DNA of 64,000 bases from Albula goreensis (taxonomy: Eukaryota > Chordata > Actinopteri > Albuliformes > Albulidae), in contig CM040743.1 in NCBI GenBank assembly GCA_022829145.1, positions 899,501 to 963,500 on the forward strand, given 5' to 3'. Below are positions 12,801-24,900 of the stretch, in pieces. The stretch's first letter is position 1. Every line of letters starts with the position of its first letter. The translations under genes and the position numbers were made by a program. Under the pieces are notes generated by a model. It saw nothing but the letters and a program-made list of their open reading frames with translations. It did no database searches and was not told where the DNA came from.

Positions 12801-13230
12801 GTATATTATTATAAATATTAGCATTTATATAAAAATAAGGAACTTCTGAAAGTTCTGGAGTATTATGGAAGCAGTGTTATGGAAAAGATTTAACAAAATA
12901 TTTTAATATTGTAGGCCATATTCATTTGAATTATTTATGTATATTTATATATGTTCTCCAGCAGAAGTTAGCTGTGTAGTGTTCCTGAGGGGAGTTTTTC
13001 AGAGGAATGATAATGGTATACATGCAGCGACCTGTGCCAAATATGAACAGCTGAATATTAATTCATAAAGATGGTTAAGAAATGCTTAAAAGATTCTGAG
13101 AACAGTGAGCACCCAATAAACCCTATAAACTTTAAAAAATGTAAATAGATAAGATTAATAAGCAAACAACCTGTAAACATCAATATTTGGTCAGGAGAAA
13201 AGGTTTGTGATATCTGTAAAATGGAATTCC
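9841..13230. other. AT-rich spacer without recognised gene
   Basis: I see no exon with usable splice borders and a recognisable product. Short poly-A tracts occur (for example 11229-11248). The right end should hold the 3' UTR of gene A. Confidence 0.4.
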
Positions 13231-13231
13231 A

Positions 13232-13452
13232 ATGTCAGATTGAGAGGTTCTTGAGAGAGAGAGCTCTTTTTGGGAAAAACACATTTCCTGTGTCAGACTG
13301 AGAGTCTCTCTTTGGGAAACATTTCTTTTGTCAGACTGAGAGTCTCTCTTTGGGAAACATTTCTTGTGTCAGACTGAGAGCCTCACTTTGGGAAACACAT
13401 TTCCTGTGTCAGATTGAGAGCGGCTCTCTGTGGGAAGCTCGTTTCCTGTGTG
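13232..13452 (-). repeat. Tandem repeat overlapping the gene A stop codon
   Basis: About five degenerate units of roughly 38-58 bp, each with 'tgtcaga(c/t)tgagag' followed by 'tttgggaaacacatttcctg'-like sequence. The last unit is the coding end of gene A, where its complement codes HREPLSI and the stop. Gene B has the same arrangement with only two units at 32766-32855. Confidence 0.8.
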
Positions 13453-15973
13453 GGACAGGGGGTGGGGCCTTTGGCTCTGTGACTGGCCCCTCACACCTGG
13501 CCTCCTCTGGAACATTGGAAAAAGCTTTGGATCGAGGCCGGGCTGGAGGAGGGAGCGAGCTCAATACTGCATTCTTCTCTCTTTTTCCACTTTCATTGTT
13601 ACCTCTCTCTCTGCTCTTTACCTGTTCACCCCCCTCCATTTTATGACTATTTTCATGTTCATCCCTATTGCTCTTTCCACTTCTACCTCTTTCATCCCAC
13701 TCTCTTGTTTTTTTTCTCTGTTTTCCATACACCACTTTCTTTGTACTCTTCCATTGGTCATCATTGTTACATTGTTCCTTTTGCTTTTGGTCATCCTCCA
13801 CTCTCTTTGGACTCTTCCATCGTTCCTTCTCTCTCTTTCCAGATTCCCCTTGTTCAGTCCATGTTCTCTGGTCTTTTTTCCTTTGTCCATCCTCCTGTTT
13901 TTCTCCACTCTTCCAATCTTCATTCTCTTCTACCTTTCCACTTATTCCCTGTTCATCTACTGCTCTCTTTTTTTCCTCCTGAATGTCCTTTTGGTTTTCT
14001 TTAGTTTTTTGTTTGGTCTCATCTTGATCCTGGATTTTCTCTTTTAGTTTCTTATCTGTTCCATGTTTTCCAGCTCCCCTCTCCACCCCCAAAAGGGATT
14101 CTTTTACTAATCTTTGCTCCTCTTTCTGCCCTTCTCCCTCTTTTTTGCTTTTTCCAATCTTTTCATCTTCTGGAGGTTTCAGATGGTGTTCCTCACTCTC
14201 ATTTTTTTTCTCTTCTTCTTCCTCTCTTCTTTTCTTCTCCTGCACTTGCTGGTCTAGTTTTTGCTCTATCTGGTTTATCTCTTCCTCTAGGAGGGCCAGT
14301 TCCTCAGGGTCACATTCCAGATCTGATTTCTCCTCCTCCTCCTCCTCCTCCTCCTCCTCAAACTCCTCCACTTCAATGCCATCCATGGTCTTCTGCAGTT
14401 CAGTTTTGACCCGGTTCAGCAGTAGCAGCCCATCTTGTAGCTCTTTGCACACCTCACGGAGTTTGGCGGCAAATTTAGTCTTGGCACCCTTGCGAAAATC
14501 ATGGGAATCCTTGGCGAGGAAGAAGATGTCGAGCGCCAGGAAGAGTGCGGACATGACACCAGTGGTGACACTGATGGCCTGAGCAGCTTTGGCAGCACCG
14601 CCCGCTACGCTCAGTACTTGCACGGTGCTGACCAGTTTGTCAGTGTTGATCATCAGGGCCTTGCCCGCTCGAGCTCCCTCTTTCACTACATGTTTAATAT
14701 TGCGATTCAGGGCTCGTTTTGCTACGCTTTCTGTGTACTTCTCAAAGTTCCACTCCTGTAGCGCATCCATGCCTTCCTGCAGAGTAAGGTATGCAACATA
14801 CAGAGCCAGAAAGTCAGAGTCAGATGAACACATAAAAACCCTACATAACACATAGACCAACCGAGAAATCCTGTCAGAACTTAAAAAAAAAAAAAAGAAA
14901 AAAAGAAAATTGATCAGTTCAGTTATTCTACATGGTATTTTTTGTTTCCATGCTCAGTAATAATGAAATTTGCCTGTGCAAATCTTATACTTGCTGATTA
15001 TCCCATCTTACCATCTTACCTTGCCAGCAATACCTCAAATAGAGAAAAAAACACTCAAGCTTATTAACTTTTGTTGCAATTTTCTTTTTCATTTCATTGG
15101 AAAGAAAGTAACAAACACATTTTTCTTTCAAAGTTAAAGCAGGTTTTGTGGACCTTATATCCTGGATGTGACCACTTTGATTTGTTCTGCCAATGAGGCA
15201 AAGACTAGGCCTAATTGAACTGATTTGAAGTGATAAAGAGAGAGTACTGACCTGCACAAAATCCATGCATTCTCTGATGTCTTTGACCTCCTCCTGGTAC
15301 CCTTCGATCATTTTTTCCACCTTCTTTCTGCCGAAATTGGCGTGGACCGAATCTGTGATGTGAGCAGATGCTGACGTAATGGTGCCTGCCGTTGCCACAC
15401 CAATGCCTACCGCTGTGACGATAATGGAGCTCCCAAAGGTGAAGGGGGCGAGAATGAGGCCTGTGATGGTGGTCACACTTCCAACCACGCTGGCCACCCT
15501 GCCTCCCATGCTGGTCGCCAAAGTACGCTTATGAAAGTTATCAGCTGCATCAGCCACAGAGAGCAGCTCCAAGATTCGCTGCTGCAGAGATGCCCCCCGC
15601 TGGTTAAAAAGGCGGACAAAAAGTTGTGCAGCAAGGTACACACGGTCCGCTACCTGCTCGACTGCCCTGATGGAGAGACCAGAGAAAAACATAGTCAAAA
15701 ACCCGCTCAATCATCCTGAAAGAAAGACCTGAGGAATGTAGACAGATAAATGTTCATCAACCTGAAACTGTATTCAGAGAGGGAAAACACAAGGGACAGG
15801 AAAGTAGTAGTCATGTCAATGAGGTATGCAGTCTATACTGAGAGAGAAACCACACCAGCCTAAGAAAGGAAAGGAGAGGGATTCAGATTAGTACATTGCT
15901 AAGAAAGAGAGATGAACTCACAGTTCTTCCTCATCCTCTTTAAAGTTTGAAGATTCATTCCATTCATCCCAAC
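13409..15973 (-). other. Gene A: APOL core, linker exon and Glu/Lys tail
   Basis: Exon 15922-15973 (52 nt) codes WDEWNESSNFKEDEEE and ends two bases into a codon. Exon 15252-15666 (415 nt) starts AVEQVADRVYLAAQLFVRLF and ends MDFVQ. Exon 13409-14776 (1368 nt) starts EGMDALQEWNFEKY. The second hydrophobic segment and LREVCKELQDGLL lie in the last exon, followed by a run of glutamates coded by GAG triplets and about 300 residues of charged low-complexity tail. Exon sizes 52 and 415 are identical in gene B, which supports the borders. Confidence 0.85.
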
Positions 15974-18900
15974 CTGGCAACCCACAAAACGGGTCACAAC
16001 ACATTAAAAACACAATTACGTCACATCGCTAATCTTCCATAATAATAATTACTCCAAGACACAGCAGGGCGTGTCTACAGGAACCATCCATCATTCTAGT
16101 ATGTTTCCCACCTTGGCTTAGGAAGCTAGTCATAGCTTGCTGGCTTACTAACAGATAGATTGCCTCAATTATAAAAAAAAATCTTTGGTTTTGCCTATAG
16201 ATACAGAGGGTGTTATATTTAAAAATGTATCTTTTATATCTTTTTAGCAAACCTAGTGGAACACAGAGGTTGCTTACCCTCAGAAAGATAGCTTGCCAAA
16301 TTAAAAAGTGCACTAGCCAACTATCCAGCTCTTTATTCTGTCTGGTAGTTGCAAGCATTAGCTTGAGAAATAAAAAGCAGAGACTTCCTCTTCATTGTCA
16401 CCACATATGATTCCATATGATATGATGGGAGTAAATCCATTCCTGGCATTCCTCCCCACTGTCACCCTTCATAGCTGATTGTCTCCCTCAGCTCCTGCCT
16501 GACACTGAGCATAGTTCCCAGGTCTGTAATAGCTGTCTGTAGCTGAATGTGTCAATCTGTAAGAGTTGCCTATAGCTTGGTAATTGGACAAAAACAATCA
16601 GCAAAAATGCTTACGCACCTTCTACTGTTCTCCACCATTCTAGCAAGCCGTCATCGACCTAGAATGAACATTTCAGAATTCATTCACTAACCCAGAAACC
16701 TATCTATGCATTTCAGAGAATAGTCCTGTATATCTTAAAATTACAATACACTTAATTCCTTTGACTGAAAGAAAGATATTATATGCACCTCCTCACTGTC
16801 AAGGAGGTTTCCTTCACTGGACAAAGGAGCCATTTCCACCATCTGAATCTCCACTGAGCTCTCCTGTAACACAAGTACACACACACACACACACACACAC
16901 AGTGTGATACACAGTTACACCCCACTTGATAACACTCATTTACCCCAAATTATCTCACACACCTGCACTGAAGGCAGTTCCTCCATCTCCACAGACTCCA
17001 CCAGGTTCTCTTGCTCATCAGAGTCCTACAGACAATGAGAGGGTGTGATCACATGGGGGCAGCTATCCCATAGTCACCCATCACACTCACCTCATATGTA
17101 CAGGGAATTAGATTCTACATGACAGTACGGGATGAATTTGAATAACGTAGCTGGGCTGTCTCTCTCACCTCTGTTGCAGATCGGAAAAGGACATTGGGAT
17201 TTCTGGGAAGCGTTCTCCTCACTCTGAATGAGACCTAGCAGCCACAAACAACACAGTAAACATTACGCTACAGTTTCATCACAATACAACTCAGTACAGT
17301 CTGACACAAACTCCACACAGCAAGATGGGTGGTGTAGATACACAAATGGTACACGTGGCAGACAACACCAGAAGAGAACTAAGTGACAAACTACACACAC
17401 CCTCCTCTTCCTCCTAAATGAGTCCTTTCTCTTCTCTGCACCTGCAGGAGTTCCACTCTCAGTTTCAAAGGAGTCCTGGAAACAACAGCAGTATGGATGT
17501 AAGGAGATACATCTGCAAAGGTATCCTGCTAAAATAGTTTGTTTGAGTACTGGGAATGAAACATGAACGAATGACAGTAAAAATACCAGTATAGACAAAA
17601 CAGTACAGTGCTACTGCAGGAGAAGCTCAGTACAGGCAGTGTTCTTTGCAGTGTTAATACAATTCCATGAATCCATTAGCCTGGAATTTCCACTGAACTA
17701 TTACCCATTTAAAGAAGAGAGCAACACAATCTATATGTCCTGTATAGATAAAGAGCAGTATGGTTCAAATATGGTTGCCTTTACAATTAGAGTTAAGTAA
17801 AATGTTAATGTTGTTACCTGTACAGGTGCAGTGTCCTCTGCAGGTTTAGGGGATTTTCGGAACAGGCCAGTGAACTTCCCTCCTTTTTTCTGAGTGAGGA
17901 TGTATCCGGGGTGGATGTTGGATAGAAAGAGAAAGGTGAAGTTGAAGGCTGTGCAGTCAGACACCTTTGTGTTATAGTTTATGCACCTGGTTTCAAACGC
18001 TGGTGTGTGGAGTATGGCTGAACAGAAAGACTCACCTTTGTGTCGATGTCAGAGAGACTGTCATTACTGGCTGAGAGTTCACCATGTATGGATGCAATTT
18101 CCTGAAACAGACACTTTCATTAGCATGAGATTTTCACAGAACTATTACCCATTTAAAGATGAGTGCAGTATGTTGTTTATTCAGCTCCTGTGCAGTGTTA
18201 ATATAATTACCTGAACAGATGAAGTACAGCACAGTGTTAATGCAGTTTCCTGTGCAGGTAGGGGGGAGTACAGTGTTCATATATTTACCTGTACAGGTGC
18301 AGTGTCCTCTGCAGGTTTAGGGGATTTTCGGAACAGGACAGTGAACTTCCCTCCTTTCTCCTGAGAGAGAGAAATAAGGAGAGATGAGAGAAAGAAGGAG
18401 GAAGGAGTAGGTGTTGGTTTAGCAGAAACAGTTGGACAGAAACGCTGGTGTGTGGAGTAATGGCTGAACAGAAGGACTCACCTTTGTGTCGAAGTCAGAG
18501 AGGCTGTCATTACTGGCTGAGAGTTCACCGTGTATGGATGCAATTTCCTAAAAGAGAAACTTCCATTAACAGTGAATTCTCATAAAAATTCAAAGCAGTG
18601 AGAAAGTGAGTCTGTGTTTAATATCAAGTCCCACGTCTTCCTCTCTCATTACTACTTCAATCAAAAATGAAATCAAAGAAAAACGGAGGGTGGCAGAATG
18701 CATAGAAGGAAGTGTTTTTACAAATACTCAAGGAGATAAATGGACATCTCTCTTAGCTGTGTCAAAAAAAACCTGTGTCAATGTAGCTACTTTGACAGGT
18801 AGTGCAGTATTGAGTTAATATACAGGTATATATAAAGTTTTAGAACAATACAGTGGTACAATAATATGGTCACCTGTGCAGGTAAGAGTGCAGCACAGTG

Positions 18901-21900
18901 TTAATGTAGTTACCTGTGCAGGTAGAGGGGAGTACAGAGTTAATATCGCTACCTGTACAGGTGCAGTATCCTCTGCAGGTTTAGGGGATTTTCGGAATAG
19001 TCCAGTGAACTTCCCTCCTTTTTTCTGAGTGAGGACGTGTCCGGGGTGGATGTTGGATAGAAAGAGAAAGGTGAAGTTGAAGGCTGTGCAGTCAGACACC
19101 TTTGTGTTATAGTTTATGCACCTGGTTTCAAACGCTGGTGTGTGGAGTAATGGCTGAACAGAAAGACTCACCTTTGTGTCGATGTCAGAGAGACTGTCAT
19201 TACTGGCTGAGAGTTCACCATATATGGATGCAATTTCCTAAAACAGACACTTTCATTAGCACGAGATTTTCACAGAACTATTGACCCATTTAAAGATGAG
19301 TGCAGCACAGTCTTTTCCGCTTCTGCACAGGTAAAGAACAGTATAGTTCAATATAGTTACCTTCAAAGAGTTAATATATTTACCTGTACAGGTGCAGTGT
19401 CCTCTGCAGGTTTTGGAGATTTTCGGAATAGTCCAGTGAACTTCGCCCCTTTTTTCTGAATGATGATGGGTCCGGGGTGGATGTTGGATAGAAAGAGTGA
19501 TGCAGAAATCAGACTGAACAGGCAGAAATCTTTTTGTTATAGTTCATGCCAGTGTTTCTCAAACTTTTTGGAGACACTGACCCATTTTTACCTCAATTTT
19601 TCTGGGGAGCCCCTTTATGTAAAACACTATGTGCCCAGTGTGGAAAAAATAACACACATGCTTGCCTATATCATTTGGCTACAAATAGGGAAATAAGACA
19701 ACCACAAAACATGTGAATTTATAAATTTTGGCTTGACATTTCAACTCGGCTAGCTGGCAATAGCAAATCTTAATGCAAATGGTACTTGTGGACACAATGA
19801 ATTACGTACTCTGTCAAATTGAAAAATGATTGATTGGTTGCCCTCAAATGTAGTCAAGAAACAACCCATAGTGTTAAGTTCAGATGTTTTTTGGTAGATT
19901 TGAAAACTAAGCAAATAGACGGGATCAGCACCAAAGCCATGACTCTCTGACATGTACCTATGGAGTGTATGTGCTTTCAAAAAATTCAAGAACAAGAATT
20001 TTTCACAGAACCCCAGTTTAAAAATCAGTCATGTATGCACCTGGTTTCAAACGCTGGTGTGTGGAGTAATGGCTGAACAGAAAGACTCACCTTTGTGTCG
20101 ATGTCAGAGAGACTGTCATTACTGGCTGAGAGTTCACCGTGTATGGATGCAATTTCCTAAAACAGACACTTCCATTAGCACGAGATTTTCACAGAACTAT
20201 TGACCCATTTAAAGATGAGTGCAGTATGTTGTTTATTCAGCTCCTGTGCAGTGTTAATATAATTACCTGAACAGATGAAGTACAGCACAGTGTTAATGCA
20301 GTTTCCTGTGCAAAGGGGGAGTTAGTGTTCATATATTTACCTGTACAGGTGCAGTGTCCTCTGCAGGTTTAGGGGATTTACGGAACAGGCCAGTGAACTT
20401 CCCTCCTTTCTCCTGAGAGAGAGAAATAAGGAGAGATGAGAGAAAGAAAGAGGAAGGAGTAGGTGTTGGTTTAGCAGAAACAGTTGGACAGAAACGCTGG
20501 TGTGTGGAGTAATGGCTGAACAGAAAGACTCACCTTTGTGTCGATGTCAGAGAGACTGTCATTACTGGCTGAGAGTTCACCATGTATGGATGCAATTTCC
20601 TAAAAGAGAAACTTCCATTAACAGTGAATTCTCATAAAAATTCAAAGCAGTGAGAAAGTGAGTCTGTGTTTAATATCAAGTCCCACGTCTTCCTCTCTCA
20701 TTACTACTTCAATCAAAAATGAAATCAAAGAAAAAAATAGAGGGTGGCAGAATGCATAGAAGGAAGTGTTTTTACAAATACTCAAGGAGATAAATGGACA
20801 TCTCTCTTAGCTGTGTCAAAAAAAACCTGTGTCAATGTAGCTACTTTGACAGGTAGTGCAGTATTGAGTTAATATACAGGTATATATAAAGTTATAGAAC
20901 AATACAGTGATAATATGGTCACCTGTGCAGGTATGTTGTGCAGCACAGTGTTAATGTAGTTACCTGTGCAGGTAGGTAGGGGGAGTACAGAGTTAATATT
21001 TACCTGTACAGGTGCAGTATCCTCTGCAGGTTTAGGGATTTTCGGAACAGGCCAGTGAACTTCCTCCTTTCTCCTGAGAGAGAGAAATAAGGAGAGATGA
21101 GAGAAAGAAAGAGGAAGGAGTAGGTGTTGGTTTAGCAGAAACAGTTGGACAGAAACGCTGGTGTGTGGAGTAATGGCTGAACAGAAAGACTCACCTTTGT
21201 GTCGATGTCAGAGAGACTGTCATTACTGGCTGAGAGTTCACCATGTATGGATGCAATTTCCTAAAAGAGAAACTTCCATTAACAGTGAATTCTCATAAAA
21301 ATTCAAAGCAGTGAGAAAGTGAGTCTGTGTTTAATATCAAGTCCCACGTCTTCCTCTCTCATTACTACTTCAATCAAAAATGAAATCAAAGAAAAACGGA
21401 GGGTGGCAGAATGCATAGAAGGAAGTGTTTTTACAAATACTCAAGGAGATAAATGGACATCTCTCTTAGCTGTGTCAAAAAAAACCTGTGTCAATGTAGC
21501 TACTTTGACAGGTAGTGCAGTATTGAGTTAATATACAGGTATATATAAAGTTATAGAACAATACAGTGATAATATGGTCACCTGTGCAGGTAAGAGTGCA
21601 GCACAGTGTTAATGTAGTTACCTGTGCAGGTAGAGGGGAGTACAGAGTTAATATCGCTACCTGTACAGGTGCAGTATCCTCTGCAGGTTTAGGGATTTTC
21701 GAATAGTCCAGTGAACTTCCCTCCTTTTTTCTGAGTGAGGACGTGTCCGGGGTGGATGTTGGATAGAAAGAGAAAGGGGAAGTTGAAGGCTGTGCAGTCA
21801 GACACCTTTGTGTTATAGTTTATGCACCTGGTTTCAAACGCTGGTGTGTGGAGTAATGGCTGAACAGAAAGACTCACCTTTGTGTCGATGTCAGAGAGAC

Positions 21901-24900
21901 TGTCATTACTGGCTGAGAGTTCACCATATATGGATGCAATTTCCTAAAACAGACACTTCCATTAGCACGAGATTTCCACAGAACTATTACCCATTTAAAG
22001 ATGAGTGCAGCACAGTCTTTTCCGCTTCTGCACAGGTAAAGAACAGTATAGTTCAATATAGTTACCTTCAAAGAGTTAATATATTTACCTGTACAGGTGC
22101 AGTGTCCTCTGCAGGTTTTGGAGATTTCGAATAGTCCAGTGAACTTCGCCCCTTTTTTCTGAATGATGATGGGTCCGGGGTGGATGTTGGATAGAAAGAG
22201 TGATGCAGAAATCAGACTGAACAGGCAGAAATCTTTTTGTTATAGTTCATGCCAGTGTTTCTCAAACTTTTTGGAGACACTGACCCATTTTTACCTCAAT
22301 TTTTCTGTGGAGCCCCTTTATATAAAACACTATGTGCCCAGTGTGGAAAAAATAACACACATGCTTGCCTATATCATTTGGCTACAAATAGGGAAATAAG
22401 ACAACCACAAAACACGTGAATTTATAAATTTTGGCTTGACATCTCAACTCGGCTAGCTGGCAATAGCAAATCATAATGCAAACAGTACTTGTGGACACAA
22501 TTAATTACATACTCTGTCAAATTGAAAAATGATTGATTGGTTGCTCTCAAATGTAGTCAAGAAACAACCCATAGTGTTAAGTTCAGATGTTTTTTGGTAG
22601 ATTTGAAAACTAAGCAAATAGACGGGATCAGCACCAAAGCCATGACGCTCTGACATGTACCTGTGGATTGTATGTGCTTTCAAAAAATTCAAGAACAAGA
22701 ATTTTTCACAGAACCCCAGTTTAAAAATCAGTCATGTATGCACCTGGTTTCAAACGCTGGTGTGTGGAGTAATGGCTGAACAGAAAGACTCACCTTTGTG
22801 TCGATGTCAGAGAGACTGTCATTACTGGCTGAGAGTTCACCATGTATGGATGCAATTTCCTAAAACAGACACTTTCATTAGCATGAGATTTTCACAGAAC
22901 TATTACCCATTTAAAGATGAGTGCAGTATGTTGTTTATTCAGCTCCTGTGCAGTGTTAATATAATTACCTGAACAGATGAAGTACAGCACAGTGTTAATG
23001 CAGTTTCCTGTGCAGGTAGGGGGGAGTACAGTGTTCATATATTTACCTGTACAGGTGCAGTGTCCTCTGCAGGTTTAGGGGATTTTCTGAACAGGCCAGT
23101 GAACTTCCCTCCTTTCTCCTGAGAGAGTGAAAGTAAGAGGGCTATAAAACTACTACTACTACAGCACAGTGTTAATGTAGGAACCTTTGCAGTCTTCTAC
23201 CCCACACACACCCAGCTCTGTCTGACCTGCTTGTTTTCCGGAGGCTCCAGGCAAATGTCTGTGGAGGTATGTATCTGAGGAAGCTCTTCACTGTGGGAAT
23301 CAGTGCTGCTCACACTGCTGATCTGGAAAAATGGACGAGCATGAGCTAATACAGAACAGTATCACCTTCATCATGAACATATAGCTCTACTAGCATGAGC
23401 TAATATAGCACAGTATCGCCTTCCTCTTGAACATACAGGTCTACTAGCATGCGCTAAAATAGAACAGTATCACCTTCATGAACATACAGCTGTATTAGCA
23501 TGAGCTAATATAGTCCAGTATCACCTTCATCATGAACATACAGCTCTACTAGCATGAGCTAATATAGTCCAGTATCACCTTCATCATGAACATACAGCTC
23601 TACTAGCATGAGCTAATATAGTCCAGTATCACCTTCATCAAGAACAAACAGCTCTACTAGCATGAGCTAATATAGTCCAGTATCACCTTCATCATGAACT
23701 TACAGCTCTACTAGCATGAGCTAATATAGTCCAGTATCACCTTCATCATGAACATACAGCTCTACTAGCATGAGCTAATATAGTCCATTATCACCTTCAT
23801 CATGAACATACAGCTCTACTAGCATGAGCTAATCAATCCAGTATCACCTTCATCATGAACTTACAGCTCTACTAGCATGAGCTAATATAGTCCAGTATCA
23901 CCTTCATCATGAACATACAGCTCTACTAGCACGAGGTTTCATAAGGGTTCACTGCAATTATCAGTACTCATTTTTAACTGTAATTTGTTTTTAACCTAGG
24001 TTGTTGCTGTTTTAATTTTCTCCTTTACTAGATTAGTCTTTAGGGGGGTCCTGATCTATTCTGTCACCTTTGGCACTTGGGACTTTACCCCTTTCTCGGG
24101 TTATCTTTGAACTTTTTTTGTACCATTCATATGCACTTTGCCTTGTAAGTCGCTCTGGACAAGAGCGTCTAACAAATGCCTTTAATGTAATGTAATGTAA
24201 TGTATGAGGTAACATAGAACAGTATGACCTTTATCATGAACATACAGTTCTACTAGCATGAGCTAACATAGACCAGTATCATCTGAACAATGTTGCACTC
24301 ATCATCCTCATCCTCATCCTCATCCTCATCATCAACATCAACATCAGCAGACTGAAACTGGCATGAGATAATGCAAACCAAAATCATCAAATCTGAAACA
24401 CACCTTTTTAATGTCTGGAATGTTTCTCTCCCCCTCAGGTTTAGTGTCTGTTATATAACTCTGGAACATACAGAATGATCTACTATATTAAACAGAAAAG
24501 GAATAACAGAAAGAAGAAACATAATTTCATTCAGCCCAAATAAAAAATAAATGCATAAATCAAACCGATTAACTCCAATTCAAATAAAAGTCTTACAGTG
24601 AAGGTGGTGGCCCTTTCTTTAGGAATCTTCCAGAAAATTCCACCGAACACTCCTTTATCCTGAGAGAGAGGTAAAGGAGTGAATATCTGGGTGAAGGCCC
24701 ACCTCCATTCAACTGTGCACCACATTTCAGTAAAGTTTTATCACTGTGAGTTAGTGTAGTTTCACTCTATACAGTTAAAAGTCTTTAAAACTCCTGTATC
24801 ACGCACATACTCCCATATCATGCACATACTCCCGTATCACACACCCCCTTAAAAATTTATTGTTACAACTGCTGCACACTCACACTCTTCGCACAGACCT

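Larger units (their letters stand above)
17818..23118 (-). other. Gene A main module exon array
   Basis: Nine type-1 exons (72 nt, KGGKFTGLFRKSPKPAEDT): 23047-23118, 22089-22158, 21661-21730, 21004-21073, 20341-20412, 19384-19455, 18953-19024, 18289-18360 and 17818-17889. They alternate with eight type-2 exons (66 nt, EIASIHGELSASNDSLSD): 22794-22859, 21878-21943, 21195-21260, 20534-20599, 20091-20156, 19172-19237, 18482-18547 and 18036-18101. All start and end between codons, so any exon or pair could be skipped or duplicated without a frame change. The exons at 22089, 21661 and 21004 are 70 nt long because of two single-base losses each. Introns are also copied, which shows that the unit of duplication was exon plus intron. 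Decayed donor-like fragments ('acctgtgcaggtag') sit between some units. Confidence 0.85.
18289..23118. repeat. 2.7-kb internal tandem duplication
   Basis: Roughly 18.29-20.41 kb and 21.00-23.12 kb are near-identical. The offset is 2713 bp at the left and 2703-2708 bp further right; the loss comes from single-base deletions. The block carries four exon pairs and a hAT-like insertion at the same place in each copy. A partial third copy of one intron lies at 20.63-20.89 kb. Confidence 0.85.

Noticed and set aside
13618-13923. Alternative frame in the gene A tail (KIGRVEKNRRMDKGKK...)
   Set aside because: Out-of-frame reading of the same charged low-complexity tail; the in-frame reading matches gene B up to its end.
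18606-18818. Identical 70-codon plus frames at 18606 and 21319
   Set aside because: They are the duplicated intron sequence between module exons; identity reflects recent duplication, and a third copy at 20640 is not open in the same way.
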